From Scleromatobacter sp964418745 (GTDB taxonomy: Bacteria; Pseudomonadota; Gammaproteobacteria; Burkholderiales; Burkholderiaceae_C): 64,000 nt of DNA. Positions within the stretch are counted from its first letter, which is position 1, and each line of letters begins with the position of its first letter. Positions 1-9,183 of the stretch are shown here, one piece after another. Under the pieces are notes generated by a model. The model had not been told where the DNA came from. It saw only the letters and a list, made by a program, of their open reading frames with translations, and did no database searches. The position numbers were made by a program, and so were the translations under genes. The DNA lies in the NCBI GenBank assembly GCA_964418745.1, contig CAYQMX010000028.1:32494-96493 (forward strand), given 5' to 3'.

Positions 1-985
1 CGGGCTTGAAGGCGAGGCCCCACAGGGCGAACTGGCGGCCGTGCAGGTCCTCGCCGAAGCGGCGCACCACCTTGTCGACCAGCACCATCTTCTGGCGCTC
101 GTTGGCCGACTCGACGGCGCCGAGCACCTGCAGGCCGATGCCGTTCTCGGCGGCGGCGCGCACCAGCGCCTTCACGTCCTTGGGAAAGCAGGAGCCGCCG
201 TAGCCCGCGCCAGCGTAGAGGAACTGGGTGCCGATGCGCGGGTCGCTGCCCACGCCCTGGCGCACCAGCTCGATGTCGACGCCCACCCGCTCGGCCAGCA
301 GGGCCAGCTCGTTCATGAAGCTGATGCGCGTGGCCAGCATCGAGTTGGCGGCGTACTTGGTGAACTCGGCGCTGCGCCGGTCCATCACCAGCAGGCGATC
401 GCGGTTGCGGATGAAGGGGGCGTAGAGGGCGCGCATCAGGTGCAGCGCGCGTTCGTCGCTGCCGCCGACGATCACGCGGTCCGGCCGCATGAAGTCCTCC
501 ACCGCCGCGCCCTCCTTCAGGAACTCGGGGTTCGACACCACGGCGTAGCCGACGTCGACGCCGCGCGCGGCCAGCTCCAGGCGCACGGCCTCCTGCACCT
601 TGTCGCCGGTGCCCACGGGCACGGTGCTCTTGTCGACGATCACCTTGTAGTCGGTCATGTGGCGGCCGATGCTGCGCGCCGCGGCCAGCACGTACTGCAG
701 GTCGGCCGAGCCGTCCTCGTCGGGCGGCGTGCCCACGCCGATGAACTGCAGCGTGCCGTGGTGCACCGAGGCCGCGATGTCGGTGGTGAAGTGCAGCCGG
801 CCGGCGGCCACGTTGCGCAGCACCATCTCCTGCAGGCCCGGCTCGTGGATCGGGATCTTGCCGTCCTTGAGCATGCGGATCTTGCGTTCGTCGACGTCGA
901 CGCACATGACGTCGTTGCCCATTTCGGACAGGCAGGCGCCCGAGACGAGGCCGACATAGCCGCTGCCGATGACGGTGACCTTCAC
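1..985 (-). CDS. ugd: UDP-glucose 6-dehydrogenase, 3' end outside the window
   Basis: Oxidises UDP-glucose to UDP-glucuronate with two NAD+, supplying a precursor for acidic exopolysaccharide or LPS. The visible part is about 328 codons. It opens with a Rossmann motif (KVTVIGSGYVGLVSG) and carries the family's active-site motif GGSCFPKD, including the nucleophilic cysteine, at about residues 255-262. The NAD-binding and central dimerisation domains are complete. The C-terminal UDP-binding domain runs off the left edge. The start is a GTG that overlaps the stop of the upstream glycosyltransferase gene as GTGA, so the two are probably translationally coupled. Together with the next two genes it forms a small polysaccharide operon. 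Confidence 0.93.
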   Translation of the reverse strand, partial: MKVTVIGSGYVGLVSGACLSEMGNDVMCVDVDERKIRMLKDGKIPIHEPGLQEMVLRNVAAGRLHFTTDIAASVHHGTLQFIGVGTPPDEDGSADLQYVLAAARSIGRHMTDYKVIVDKSTVPVGTGDKVQEAVRLELAARGVDVGYAVVSNPEFLKEGAAVEDFMRPDRVIVGGSDERALHLMRALYAPFIRNRDRLLVMDRRSAEFTKYAANSMLATRISFMNELALLAERVGVDIELVRQGVGSDPRIGTQFLYAGAGYGGSCFPKDVKALVRAAAENGIGLQVLGAVESANERQKMVLVDKVVRRFGEDLHGRQFALWGLAFKP

Positions 986-2166
986 GAAGGGATCCTCTCG
1001 ATGGACGAGGCGGCGCCGGCCATCGGCGTCGCGGGTTGGGGTTCGGGTGCCGGCTCGGGTTCGGGCGCGGCGTCGTAGGCCTGGAACAGGCGGCGCGAGA
1101 ACACGCACTCGCTGAAGCGGGCCGTGGCCGCGGCGCGCCCGGCCTCGCCCATGCGCTGGCGCAGCTCGCTCGAATCGACGAGCTCGGCCACGCGCTGCAT
1201 CATCTCGGCGGCGCTCGCGCACAGGAAGCCGGCGCCGGTGTCGCCGAGCACGTCGCGATGCGCCTCGCTGTCGTAGGCCACGCACGGCAGGCCGCTGGCC
1301 ATGGCCTCGACCAGGCCGATGGGAAAGCCGCGCTCCTCGTGCGGCGACACCCACAGCCAGGCGGTGCCCAGCCGCTGCGCCCGTTCCGCGGCCGAGGCGG
1401 TACGGAAATGGCCGATGCCGGCGGCGCGGAACGCGTTCTCGGTGGCCGCCTGCGCCGGGCCGATCCAGTTGAAGCTCAGCGCCAGCGCGTCGTCACCCAG
1501 CAGCACCGCCAGCTGGATGAAACGCGCAGCCGGCAGCACCGATTCGTCGCGCCCGCCGGCGATCAGCAGCGGGCGCCGCGCCTCGTTGCGCGGCGTGGCG
1601 AAGAACACGTCGGCCGCCGCGCTCTCGACCACGCGCACCGGTCGCGAGGCCAGCGACTTCATCAGGCGGGCGTCGAGCTTCAGGTTGACGATCGGCTGCT
1701 GGCGCGACTGGCGCATCTGCAGGCGCACCAGCCCCAGCAGCAGCGGCTGCAGCAGGCTGTGGCCGATGAGCGCGCGCGAGCTGTACGGCGACAGGAACAC
1801 CTGCATCGTGCCGTCGCCCAGCTGGCGCACCAGGCGCGCGCCGGCCAGGCCCGGCAGGATGCCGTGCAAGTGCATCGCCGCGATGCGCGTGCGGTGCGCC
1901 ACCTCCGCGAGGTGGTGGTACAGCGCGCGGCTGCGCACCCAGGGCCAGGCGTGGTCGGGCACGGCCACCACCGCGATGTCGGGGCGCAGCTCGGCCAGGT
2001 GCTCGCGGGCGAAGGCATCGTCGATCGCGATCACGGTCTGCGGCGCGCCGCTGGCCGCGATCGACTGCGTCGCCGGATAGAGGAAGCTGAAGACGGAGGG
2101 CGTGAGGCGGCCCACCACGTGGACGGTGTGGCCGCGTGGCGGGGGGTCGGAGGCCCGGGCGTTCAT
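982..2166 (-). CDS. GT4-family glycosyltransferase
   Basis: A 394-residue cytoplasmic GT-B fold glycosyltransferase that should move a sugar from a nucleotide donor onto a growing surface glycan. The C-terminal half carries the GT4 signature EERGFPIGLVEAMASGLP with the E-x7-E pair that contacts the donor nucleotide (about residues 283-300). The N-terminal half is less typical, and its acceptor cannot be predicted. The tail ends in a Pro/Glu/Ala-rich stretch (PEPEPAPEPQPA) that is probably disordered. The ATG start lies 10 nt after the sugar transferase gene, and the 3' end overlaps ugd by 4 nt. This order (priming transferase, glycosyltransferase, UDP-glucuronate supply) points to capsule or exopolysaccharide synthesis. 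Confidence 0.85.
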   Translation of the reverse strand: MNARASDPPPRGHTVHVVGRLTPSVFSFLYPATQSIAASGAPQTVIAIDDAFAREHLAELRPDIAVVAVPDHAWPWVRSRALYHHLAEVAHRTRIAAMHLHGILPGLAGARLVRQLGDGTMQVFLSPYSSRALIGHSLLQPLLLGLVRLQMRQSRQQPIVNLKLDARLMKSLASRPVRVVESAAADVFFATPRNEARRPLLIAGGRDESVLPAARFIQLAVLLGDDALALSFNWIGPAQAATENAFRAAGIGHFRTASAAERAQRLGTAWLWVSPHEERGFPIGLVEAMASGLPCVAYDSEAHRDVLGDTGAGFLCASAAEMMQRVAELVDSSELRQRMGEAGRAAATARFSECVFSRRLFQAYDAAPEPEPAPEPQPATPMAGAASSIERIPS

Positions 2167-2176
2167 GCGCGCCTCC

Positions 2177-2848
2177 TCACGCCGCGCCGTGGCCGGTCAG
2201 CACCACGCGCACCGTGCGCGCGAGGATGACCAGGTCGCGCCACAGGTTGCGCGTCTCCACGTAGTGCTTGTCCAGCGCGACGCGCTGGTCGTAGGTGGTG
2301 CGGTTGCGCCCGCTGACCTGCCACAGGCCGGTGATGCCCGGGGTCACGCTCACGTAGTGCCAGCGCACGGTGCCGTAGCGCATCAGCTCGGCGGGCGTGA
2401 CGGGGCGCGGCCCCACGAAGCACATGTCGCCGCGCATCACGTTGATGAGCTGCGGCAGTTCGTCGAGGCTGGTCTTGCGCAGGATGCGGCCGATGGGCGT
2501 GATGCGCGGATCGTGCGCCAGTTTCTGGTCGCGCTGCCACTCGGCGCGCGCCGCGGCGTCGGCGGCCAGCAGGCGGGCGAGCGCCTGTTCGGCGTCGACG
2601 CGCATCGTGCGGAACTTCAGGCAGCGAAACAGCCTGCCGTCGCGTCCGACGCGGTAGTGCCCGAAGAAGATGGGCGATCCGCCCGCCTGCCAGACAAGCA
2701 GCGTGATGGCCACCAGCAGCGGGCTCGCGGCCAGCAGGATGAGGAACGCGACGCACTGGTGGCCGGCCAGCTCGAACCGGTCGATCAGTCGCTTCGCGGG
2801 CGAGGCGGCTTGCGAGGGTGCCGCGGCGATGAAGGCAGTCACTGTCAT
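2177..2848 (-). CDS. ExoY/WcaJ-type undecaprenyl-phosphate sugar-phosphate transferase
   Basis: A priming enzyme of surface polysaccharide synthesis. It transfers a sugar phosphate from a UDP-sugar to undecaprenyl phosphate at the inner membrane. At 223 residues it is the short form, with one hydrophobic segment (about residues 31-55, ending in a Pro) followed by the conserved catalytic domain: KFRTM, KTSLDELPQLINVMRGDM, GPRPVTPAE and PGITGLWQVSGRN. The start at 2848 is chosen because AGGGAG lies just upstream and the family motifs begin soon after. The open frame extends to 3121 without any recognisable homology. It is the first gene of the three-gene glycan operon. The sugar specificity cannot be read from the sequence. 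Confidence 0.9.
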   Translation of the reverse strand: MTVTAFIAAAPSQAASPAKRLIDRFELAGHQCVAFLILLAASPLLVAITLLVWQAGGSPIFFGHYRVGRDGRLFRCLKFRTMRVDAEQALARLLAADAAARAEWQRDQKLAHDPRITPIGRILRKTSLDELPQLINVMRGDMCFVGPRPVTPAELMRYGTVRWHYVSVTPGITGLWQVSGRNRTTYDQRVALDKHYVETRNLWRDLVILARTVRVVLTGHGAA

Positions 2849-3328
2849 ACGCTCCCTTTCACGTGATTGATTCCAGGCTTCGTGATGGACTACGCAAAAA
2901 GTGCGCCACTCTCGCGGCGCGCCTTGTTGGTGCAGGACGCGGCGCGCCATACGACGGTGCATTCGCGGACCCGCGCGCATCGACCCGGTGCGCGCCGATC
3001 GACGCGTCTGCGTTCGGGTACGGTACCGGGTATAGGACTCGACGCCCGGTCGGCATCGACGAATCGGGCGCCGCGGCTCATGCGCAGCGAACTCGACCAT
3101 GCAGCGCCATGCGCACCGCATTGGCGAAACTCGTATCGCGCGGTATCAGTCCGGCCCGGCTCGATCTATTCGTTCGGATGCGCCATGCACCGGTCGTGGC
3201 ATGCGCATTTCGCCGCATCGGCGAGCGTTCTTGGGGCAGCGCGCGCCGCTTCGGTTCGCGCATCGGCGATCGCGAACGCACCGCCACAGGCGCGTGCTCG
3301 ACCATTGGATCGGCGCGTGCTGGACAGT
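2849..3328. other. Intergenic region, 480 bp, no gene seen
   Basis: This stretch lies between the start of the sugar transferase gene and the terminator of nrdJ, and should contain the promoter of the polysaccharide operon. Open frames here lack ribosome binding sites and family motifs. They look like random frames in GC-rich DNA. I could not identify a convincing promoter, operator or RNA. Confidence 0.4.
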
Positions 3329-3364
3329 AAAAAGCCCCCGAGGACGCAGGGTCCAGGGGGGCTT
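3329..3364 (-). terminator. Rho-independent terminator of nrdJ
   Basis: Read on the minus strand, AAGCCCCC (3357-3364) pairs with GGGGGCTT (3332-3339), with an inner GGAC/GTCC pairing, and is followed by a run of T. It lies about 30 nt beyond the nrdJ stop codon. Confidence 0.85.
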
Positions 3365-3392
3365 CGCGAAGCGGCCGCGAGCGGGCTTCAGC

Positions 3393-6300
3393 TCATCCGC
3401 AGGCGCCGACGTAGCCGCAGGAGGTGCAGAAGTCGCAGCCGTCCTTGTGGATCATCGTGGCGTTGCCGCACTCCGGGCACGGCCGGCCCGCCTGGGGCGC
3501 GAGCTGGCCGGTGGCGCGCGGCGCGGGCGCCTCGAGCAGGCCCGTCGCGTCGAGCGGGAAGCCTTCCTCGTCGAGCACGCCCAGCATCGCGTAGCGGTGG
3601 ATCATCAGCCGGGCGACGTAGGCGATCGTCGACGGCCACACCTGCTGGCGCTTCTGGCCCGGCAGCGGCGCCATGAAGTGACCCAGCGGCTCGCCGACGT
3701 TGAGCAGCTTGCGCAGCTTCATGCCGATCCAGGCCGGGTCGATCACCCGCATGTCCAGCGACAGCAGGCGCGCCAGGCCGTCGAGGGCGCGCGGGTAGTT
3801 GCCGGAGAAGCCCACCGCGCACGGGCGCGTGACGAGCGTGGGCGCGGCGCCCGCGGGCGCGTTGGCGCCGGCGGCCGAGCGCAGCGTCACTTCCTTCATG
3901 GTCAGCGTGAAGGTCTCGCCGGTGGCCGGATTGTCGACGTCGACCGCCCAGGCCAGCGTGCCGGCGGTGCCGGTGCGCGGCTCGTCGCGGCTGAACATCG
4001 CGTCGAGCATCGGCGTCGGGCCGCCGTCGGCCAGCGCGCCCAGCTGCTCGCAGCGCCAGCGGACCACGGCGGCGGTGGCGGCCACCACGCCGGGGAACAG
4101 GCGCTGCTCGCCGCGCGGCGGGAACGGCATCTCGAACGCGCGCTCCTCGGAGACGGTGGCCAGCACGTCGAGCTTCAGGCGCAGCCAGGCCGGGTCGTTG
4201 ACGCGCATGTCCATCGACAGCGTCTTGGCCAGCGCGCCCAGGCCGCGCGGCTGCTCGGCCCCGTTGACCCAGACCTCGAACGGCACGTTCTGCGCGAACA
4301 GCCCGAATCCGGGGCCGGCCTGCGCGGGCATCTCGCCCACGAACAGCGCGAACTCGCCGTGCGGGTGGCGGATCATGTAGGTCCACGACGGATTGCCGCC
4401 GTTCATCTCGGGGCGGCCGGGCCAGCGCAGCGAGCTCATCACCGCGGTGGACGGGCGGTCGAGCGTCAGGCGCTGGTCGGCCCGCTTGTCGGCCGCGTCG
4501 GTCGTGGCCACGAGCGGCTGCGGCGTCTCGGTGGTGGCCGCGTTGGGCAGCGGCGCCGGCGCGGCGGGCGTCGTGCTCAGCACCGAGCCCAGCACCGCGT
4601 TCGGCCGGTAGGTGGCCAGGCCCTTCAGGCCGGACTTCCACGCGAAGCGGTACAGGCCTTCGAAGTCGGTGAACGGGTAGTCGGCCGGCACGTTGACCGT
4701 CTTGCTGATGGCCGTGTCGACGTACGGCGCCACGGTGGCCACCATCGCCGCGTGGCTCTCGGCGCTCATCTCCAGCGCGGTGACGAAGGCGTCGGTCAGG
4801 GGCGCGTCCGCGCCCTTGAGGTGGCGGTACAGGCGCCAGGCGTGGTCCTCGACCGCGTACTCCTTCGCGCCGCCATCGGGCATGCGCTTCTTGCGCGTGT
4901 ACGACCACGAGAACGGCGGCTCGATGCCGTTGCTGGCGTTGTCGGCGAAGGCCAGGCTGATGGTGCCGGTGGGCGCGATCGACAGCAGGTGCGAGTTGCG
5001 CAGGCCCTGCGCGCGCACCTTGTCCTTCAGCGCCGCGGGCAGGCGCGACGCGAAGGTGCCGCGCGACAGGTACAGGTCGGCGTTGAACAGAGGGAATGCG
5101 CCGCGCTCCACCGCCAGGTCGGCCGAGGCGTCGTAGGCGGCGTCGCGCATCGTCTGCGAGATGCGCTGCGCCTCGTCGCGCGCGGCGGCCGTGTCGTAGC
5201 GCAGGTTGAGCATCACCAGCGCATCGCCCAGGCCGGTGAAGCCCAGGCCCACCCGCCGCTTCGCATTGGCCTCGGCCAGCTGCGCGGGCAGCGGCCAGAC
5301 GGTGATGTCGAGCACGTTGTCGAGCATGCGCGTGGCCGTCTTCGCCACGCCGGCGAAGGCCTCGTAGTCGAAGCTGGCGTCGACGGCGAACGGGTTGCGG
5401 ACGAAGTGGGTGAGGTTGATGGAGCCGAGGCAGCAGCAGCCGTACGGCGGCAGCGGCTGTTCGCCGCAGTTGTGGACGAGCAGTCCGTTGGCGTCGAATG
5501 CATGGGCATGCTCGACGGTGACGTCGTAGACCTGCTCCACGCCATCGGCCACGACGGACTCGACCGTCGCGACAAACCGTTCGCGATTGAGCGTGCGGCG
5601 GTAGCCCGCCAGGCATTCGTCGAGGCGTCGCGCCTTCGCCGTGTCTGCAAAGCCGATGCGATCCGCGAAGCGCTGGATGTTCTCCCCCGCGATGGCCAGT
5701 TCGAATTGCTCCTTTGTCGCGTAGTCCTTTCGGCCGCCGCGGCCATCGGGCAGCGACCGCAGGCCCGGCGCCCGCCTGGCGTACACCGTGCTCGCGATTC
5801 CAAGGCGCAGCAGCATGCGCTGCGTCGATTCGAGCATCGCCGCGTCCGACTGGGCCAGTCGAACGCTGATGCCCTCGTCCTGGCTGCCTTGCACGGAGCC
5901 ATCCGCATCGAACAAGCCGCGAAGAAGGCCCTCTGCAAACGCGGATGACGCCGATTCGATCTCGGGCGTGATCGTCTTGTGGCCCGGCGACATGCCCAAG
6001 CTCGAAGCCAGGTCCCGCAGCGGGGCCGACGCCAGTCGCCGCTCGCCCCGCCTGGCCACGGTTCGCTGCCAACCCTGGAAGTCCGAACGGTGGGACAGTA
6101 CCGCGATCGCCTCGCTTGCCGCCGCGATGATGCCGGCTGCGCCGCCGCTGACGAAGCCGTCGGATGCCTCGCCGTTGCCGACCTGCCTCAATTCCGGGGC
6201 CCACACCGACAGGACGGCCTTGTCGCTCTTCAGGGTGCCGTCGCCGATGAGCAAGCCGATCAGGTATCCCTCGGAGGCGCCGTAGGCGCCCTCCCAACCA

Positions 6301-7538
6301 GTTTGCGCCCGGTGGTCATGCAGCAGGACCTCGTCGCCGGGAACCAGCGTGGCGGCGGCAACCCACTCCGTCTCGATCAGGTAGCGCGTGCGCCTCGTCA
6401 CCCGCCGTACCAGGTGATCCGCCGTCAGGCGCAATGCATGCCCCTCGCGCGTGCGAAGCTTGAACACGGGCTTCACGCCTGTTTCGAAGAACCCTTCGGA
6501 TTCCGTTCGATAGGCCTTGCCGTCGACCACCGCCAGGAAGGGCTGACCGACCAATTGCGACACCTGCCGCGGGCCTTCGCTTGTCTGCACCCAGGTATCC
6601 GCCGTCACGCACGGATTCGTCGCCGCGATCGTCTCGCAATAGCTCAGGTTGTTGTCCTGGTTGATGCGATCGAGGAACAGCACACCCGGCTCGGCGTGGT
6701 CGTAGGTGCTGCGCATGATCTGGTCCCACAGCGCGCGGGCCCGCGGCTGACGGTAGATCCACAGGCCGTCGTCGCGCTGCTTCGCGCCGTCGTCGATCTG
6801 CTCCTGGCTGGGTTGCGCGCGGTGGACGAGGTCGAAGGTGGCGTCGTCGTCGACGGCCTGCATGAAGGCGTCGGTCACGCCCACCGAGATGTTGAAGTTG
6901 GTGAGGTCGCCCTGGTCCTTGGCGTGGATGAACTTCTCGATGTCGGGGTGGTCGCAGCGCAGCACCGCCATCTGCGCGCCGCGGCGGCTGCCGGCGGACT
7001 CCACCGTCTCGCAGCTGCGGTCGAACACGCGCATGTAGCTCACCGGGCCGGACGCGCGGCTGCGCGTGGAGCCCACCCAGGCGCCCTGCGGGCGGATGCG
7101 GGAGAAGTCGTAGCCGACGCCGCCGCCGCGGCGCATCGTCTCGGCGGCCTCGGTGAGCGCGGTGTAGATGCCGGGCACGCCGTCCTCCATCTGCGCGATG
7201 GAGTCGCCCACCGGCTGCACGAAGCAGTTGATGAGCGTGGCGCTGAGTTCGGTGCCGGCGGCGGAGTTGATGCGGCCGGCGGGCACGAAGCCGCTGCGCA
7301 ACGCGTCGAGGAAGCGGGCGGCCCAGGCCTCGCGCTGCTCGGGCGCCTCCACCTGGGCCAGCGCCAGCGCGACGCGCGCCTGCACGTCGTGCAGGTCCTT
7401 CTCGTCGCCCTTGGCGTACTTCTCGAGCAGCACCTCGGTGCTGATGTCCTGGGGCGGCAGGCCGCCGGGCAGGGTCAGTGCGGCGTCGGCGTCGACGGGC
7501 GGCACGTCGTAGAGGCCGCGTTGGAAGTCGGTGGTCAT
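3393..7538 (-). CDS. nrdJ: Adenosylcobalamin-dependent (class II) ribonucleotide reductase with an in-frame intein
   Basis: Reduces ribonucleotides to deoxyribonucleotides using a cobalamin-generated thiyl radical, with or without oxygen. The ORF is 1381 residues. Removing a 381-residue intein (Cys310-Asn690) leaves 1000 residues, normal for this family. The N-terminal extein has NCFVQPV (Cys105) and the NFNISV segment. After splicing, the finger loop would read ATNP-CGEQPLPPYGCCC, where the Cys (Cys691 here) is the thiyl radical residue by analogy with the N-x-C-x-E motif of class I and II enzymes. The C terminus has four cysteines in two pairs (CPECGNATM, CDFCTSCGY, residues 1354-1375), a metal- or redox-type tail. 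ATG start at 7538. A GGDEF gene lies 34 nt upstream. No NrdR box or cobalamin riboswitch was recognised. Confidence 0.95.
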   Translation of the reverse strand: MTTDFQRGLYDVPPVDADAALTLPGGLPPQDISTEVLLEKYAKGDEKDLHDVQARVALALAQVEAPEQREAWAARFLDALRSGFVPAGRINSAAGTELSATLINCFVQPVGDSIAQMEDGVPGIYTALTEAAETMRRGGGVGYDFSRIRPQGAWVGSTRSRASGPVSYMRVFDRSCETVESAGSRRGAQMAVLRCDHPDIEKFIHAKDQGDLTNFNISVGVTDAFMQAVDDDATFDLVHRAQPSQEQIDDGAKQRDDGLWIYRQPRARALWDQIMRSTYDHAEPGVLFLDRINQDNNLSYCETIAATNPCVTADTWVQTSEGPRQVSQLVGQPFLAVVDGKAYRTESEGFFETGVKPVFKLRTREGHALRLTADHLVRRVTRRTRYLIETEWVAAATLVPGDEVLLHDHRAQTGWEGAYGASEGYLIGLLIGDGTLKSDKAVLSVWAPELRQVGNGEASDGFVSGGAAGIIAAASEAIAVLSHRSDFQGWQRTVARRGERRLASAPLRDLASSLGMSPGHKTITPEIESASSAFAEGLLRGLFDADGSVQGSQDEGISVRLAQSDAAMLESTQRMLLRLGIASTVYARRAPGLRSLPDGRGGRKDYATKEQFELAIAGENIQRFADRIGFADTAKARRLDECLAGYRRTLNRERFVATVESVVADGVEQVYDVTVEHAHAFDANGLLVHNCGEQPLPPYGCCCLGSINLTHFVRNPFAVDASFDYEAFAGVAKTATRMLDNVLDITVWPLPAQLAEANAKRRVGLGFTGLGDALVMLNLRYDTAAARDEAQRISQTMRDAAYDASADLAVERGAFPLFNADLYLSRGTFASRLPAALKDKVRAQGLRNSHLLSIAPTGTISLAFADNASNGIEPPFSWSYTRKKRMPDGGAKEYAVEDHAWRLYRHLKGADAPLTDAFVTALEMSAESHAAMVATVAPYVDTAISKTVNVPADYPFTDFEGLYRFAWKSGLKGLATYRPNAVLGSVLSTTPAAPAPLPNAATTETPQPLVATTDAADKRADQRLTLDRPSTAVMSSLRWPGRPEMNGGNPSWTYMIRHPHGEFALFVGEMPAQAGPGFGLFAQNVPFEVWVNGAEQPRGLGALAKTLSMDMRVNDPAWLRLKLDVLATVSEERAFEMPFPPRGEQRLFPGVVAATAAVVRWRCEQLGALADGGPTPMLDAMFSRDEPRTGTAGTLAWAVDVDNPATGETFTLTMKEVTLRSAAGANAPAGAAPTLVTRPCAVGFSGNYPRALDGLARLLSLDMRVIDPAWIGMKLRKLLNVGEPLGHFMAPLPGQKRQQVWPSTIAYVARLMIHRYAMLGVLDEEGFPLDATGLLEAPAPRATGQLAPQAGRPCPECGNATMIHKDGCDFCTSCGYVGACG
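5469..6611 (-). mobile_element. Intein with LAGLIDADG (DOD) homing endonuclease domain inside nrdJ
   Basis: Protein-splicing element of 381 residues (Cys310-Asn690 of the NrdJ precursor). Splicing blocks visible: N-terminal Cys with CVTADTWVQT (block A), LTADH with the TxxH pair Thr372/His375 (block B), YDVTVEHAHAFDANG (block F), and a terminal HN followed by Cys691 as the +1 nucleophile (block G). Two LAGLIDADG-like helices are present, GYLIGLLIGDGTL (424-436) and GLLRGLFDADGSV (537-549), both with the acidic residue. All splicing residues and both endonuclease helices look intact, so splicing and possibly homing activity are predicted. Base composition seems slightly less GC-biased at third positions than in the flanking extein, which is an impression and not a measurement. 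Confidence 0.95.
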
Positions 7539-7572
7539 TGCAATGGTCCGGTTCGGGAAAGGGACGCCACCG

Positions 7573-9183
7573 TCAAGCGGGGCGGGCGTCCGGGCTGTGG
7601 TTGAGCACGCCGTCGCGGCCGGCGGCCTTGGCGGCGTAGAGCGCCTCGTCGGCGCGCTTGAAGAGATGGAGCACGTCGCACGGGGCGGTGGCCTCGGCGA
7701 TGCCGGCGCTCAGGCGGATGGTGACGTCGGCGGGCAAGTCGGCGACCCGCTCGGCCACGGCCACGCGCAGGCGGGTGCACACCTGGTGGGCGACGGCCAG
7801 CGGCGCCGCCAGCACGAGGGCGAACTCGTCGCCGCCCAGCCGGGCGGGCAGGTCGGTCTGCCGGCACTGGGCCTGCAGGTGCGCGGCGACCCAGCGCAGC
7901 GCGATGTCGCCGGCCACGTGGCGGTAGCGGTCGTTGATCGACTTGAAATGGTCCAGGTCGATCAGCACCAGCGACACGGGGTTGTCGTCGCTGGCGCGCG
8001 GCAGCACGCCGGCCAGGAATTCCTCGAAGCGGCGCCGGTTGGCCAGGCCGGTGAGCGGGTCGTGGCGCGCCTCCAGGTGGGCGCGCTCGGCGCGGTCGCG
8101 CTCCTCGCTCACCTGGCGCAGCGCCCCCTCGGTGTTGAGTGCCACCGCGAGGGCGGAGGCCTGGTTCTCGGCACGCTCGAGCACCAGCCGCGCGCGCACG
8201 TCGTGGAAGCGCTTGTGTGCCAGCAGCGCCTCGTGCCATTCGCCGCGCGCCTCGTGCGCCAGCGACATCAGGCGGTACAGCTCGTCGATGTAGATGTGGC
8301 CGCCCCGGCTGTCGGCGGCGGCGCGGCCGCGCTCGATCGCCTGCAGGGCCAGCAGCGGCTCGTCGGCCTGCAGGTGGGCGCGGGCGCGGACGCAGCTGAA
8401 GAACACCATCGAGTGCGGGGCGGACGCGTCCATCAGCGACTCGGCCTCGTCGAGCGCCGCGTGCGCCGCGGCCAGGTCGCCGAGCACGATGTGCGCGACG
8501 GCCAGGTGGTCCAGCGCGCCGCCGACCTCCACCCACTTGCCCTGCTCGCGCCACATCGCGAGCGTGTATTCCATCAGCTCGAGCGCGCGCTCGGCGCGCG
8601 GCCGCCAGTCGGACTCGGGGGCGCGCTCGTCATACTCCTTCAGGGCCCAGCGACCCAGCGCCAGCGACAGGTTGGAGTTCAGGCGCAGCACCACCGCCTC
8701 GCCGGGGAAGCCGCGCGCGGCGCGCAGGCCCTCCTCGAAGATCTGCACGGCCTCGGGCAGGCGACCGATGTCGTTGAGCACCACCCCCAGGGTATTGGCG
8801 ATGCGCACCTGCAGGACGGGATCCTCGGCCGCGCGCGCCAGCACCACGGCCTCGCCGGCGGCCTCCAGCGCGCGCGAGGGGTGGCCGCGGCGCAGGGCCA
8901 CCACACCCAGCACGTTGAGCGCGAATGCCTGGCCGCGCACGGAGCCGCCGAGCCGGAAATGGCCCAGCGCCTCCTCGGCGGCCGCCTCGGCCTCGTCGAA
9001 CTTCTCGCACAGCGCGTAGGCGCGCGCGAGCGGCGGCAGCGCCCAGGCCAGGCGGTCGCGGTCGCCCTCGCCGCGCAGGCGCGCGACGGCCTCCTGCAGC
9101 AGGGACAGCGCGGCCGCGCCGCGCTCCTCGGCGGCGTGGTCGAGCAAACGCAGTTCGTCGTCCAACAGGTCTTGATCCGGCAT
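7573..9183 (-). CDS. TPR-GGDEF protein, predicted diguanylate cyclase
   Basis: Predicted to make cyclic di-GMP from two GTP in the cytoplasm. The protein is 536 residues. The N-terminal 330 or so are helical repeats of TPR type with no transmembrane segment, followed by a coiled-coil-like stretch (about 345-370, ending SEERDRAERAHLEARHD). The GGDEF domain follows: DPLTGLANRR at its start, GGDEF at 450-454, and an inhibitory-site motif RxxD (RQTD, 441-444) exactly five residues before it. The catalytic residues are intact, so activity with product inhibition is likely. The start at 9183 was chosen over the longer frame to 9378 because the TPR region begins there and a purine-rich GGAGTTGGGG precedes it. 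The activating signal is unknown. Confidence 0.87.
   Translation of the reverse strand: MPDQDLLDDELRLLDHAAEERGAAALSLLQEAVARLRGEGDRDRLAWALPPLARAYALCEKFDEAEAAAEEALGHFRLGGSVRGQAFALNVLGVVALRRGHPSRALEAAGEAVVLARAAEDPVLQVRIANTLGVVLNDIGRLPEAVQIFEEGLRAARGFPGEAVVLRLNSNLSLALGRWALKEYDERAPESDWRPRAERALELMEYTLAMWREQGKWVEVGGALDHLAVAHIVLGDLAAAHAALDEAESLMDASAPHSMVFFSCVRARAHLQADEPLLALQAIERGRAAADSRGGHIYIDELYRLMSLAHEARGEWHEALLAHKRFHDVRARLVLERAENQASALAVALNTEGALRQVSEERDRAERAHLEARHDPLTGLANRRRFEEFLAGVLPRASDDNPVSLVLIDLDHFKSINDRYRHVAGDIALRWVAAHLQAQCRQTDLPARLGGDEFALVLAAPLAVAHQVCTRLRVAVAERVADLPADVTIRLSAGIAEATAPCDVLHLFKRADEALYAAKAAGRDGVLNHSPDARPA

Noticed and set aside
3393..7538. NrdJ as two separate proteins or a frameshifted gene
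   Set aside because: The reading frame is continuous and both junctions fit intein splice sites exactly, so a single precursor is the better explanation.
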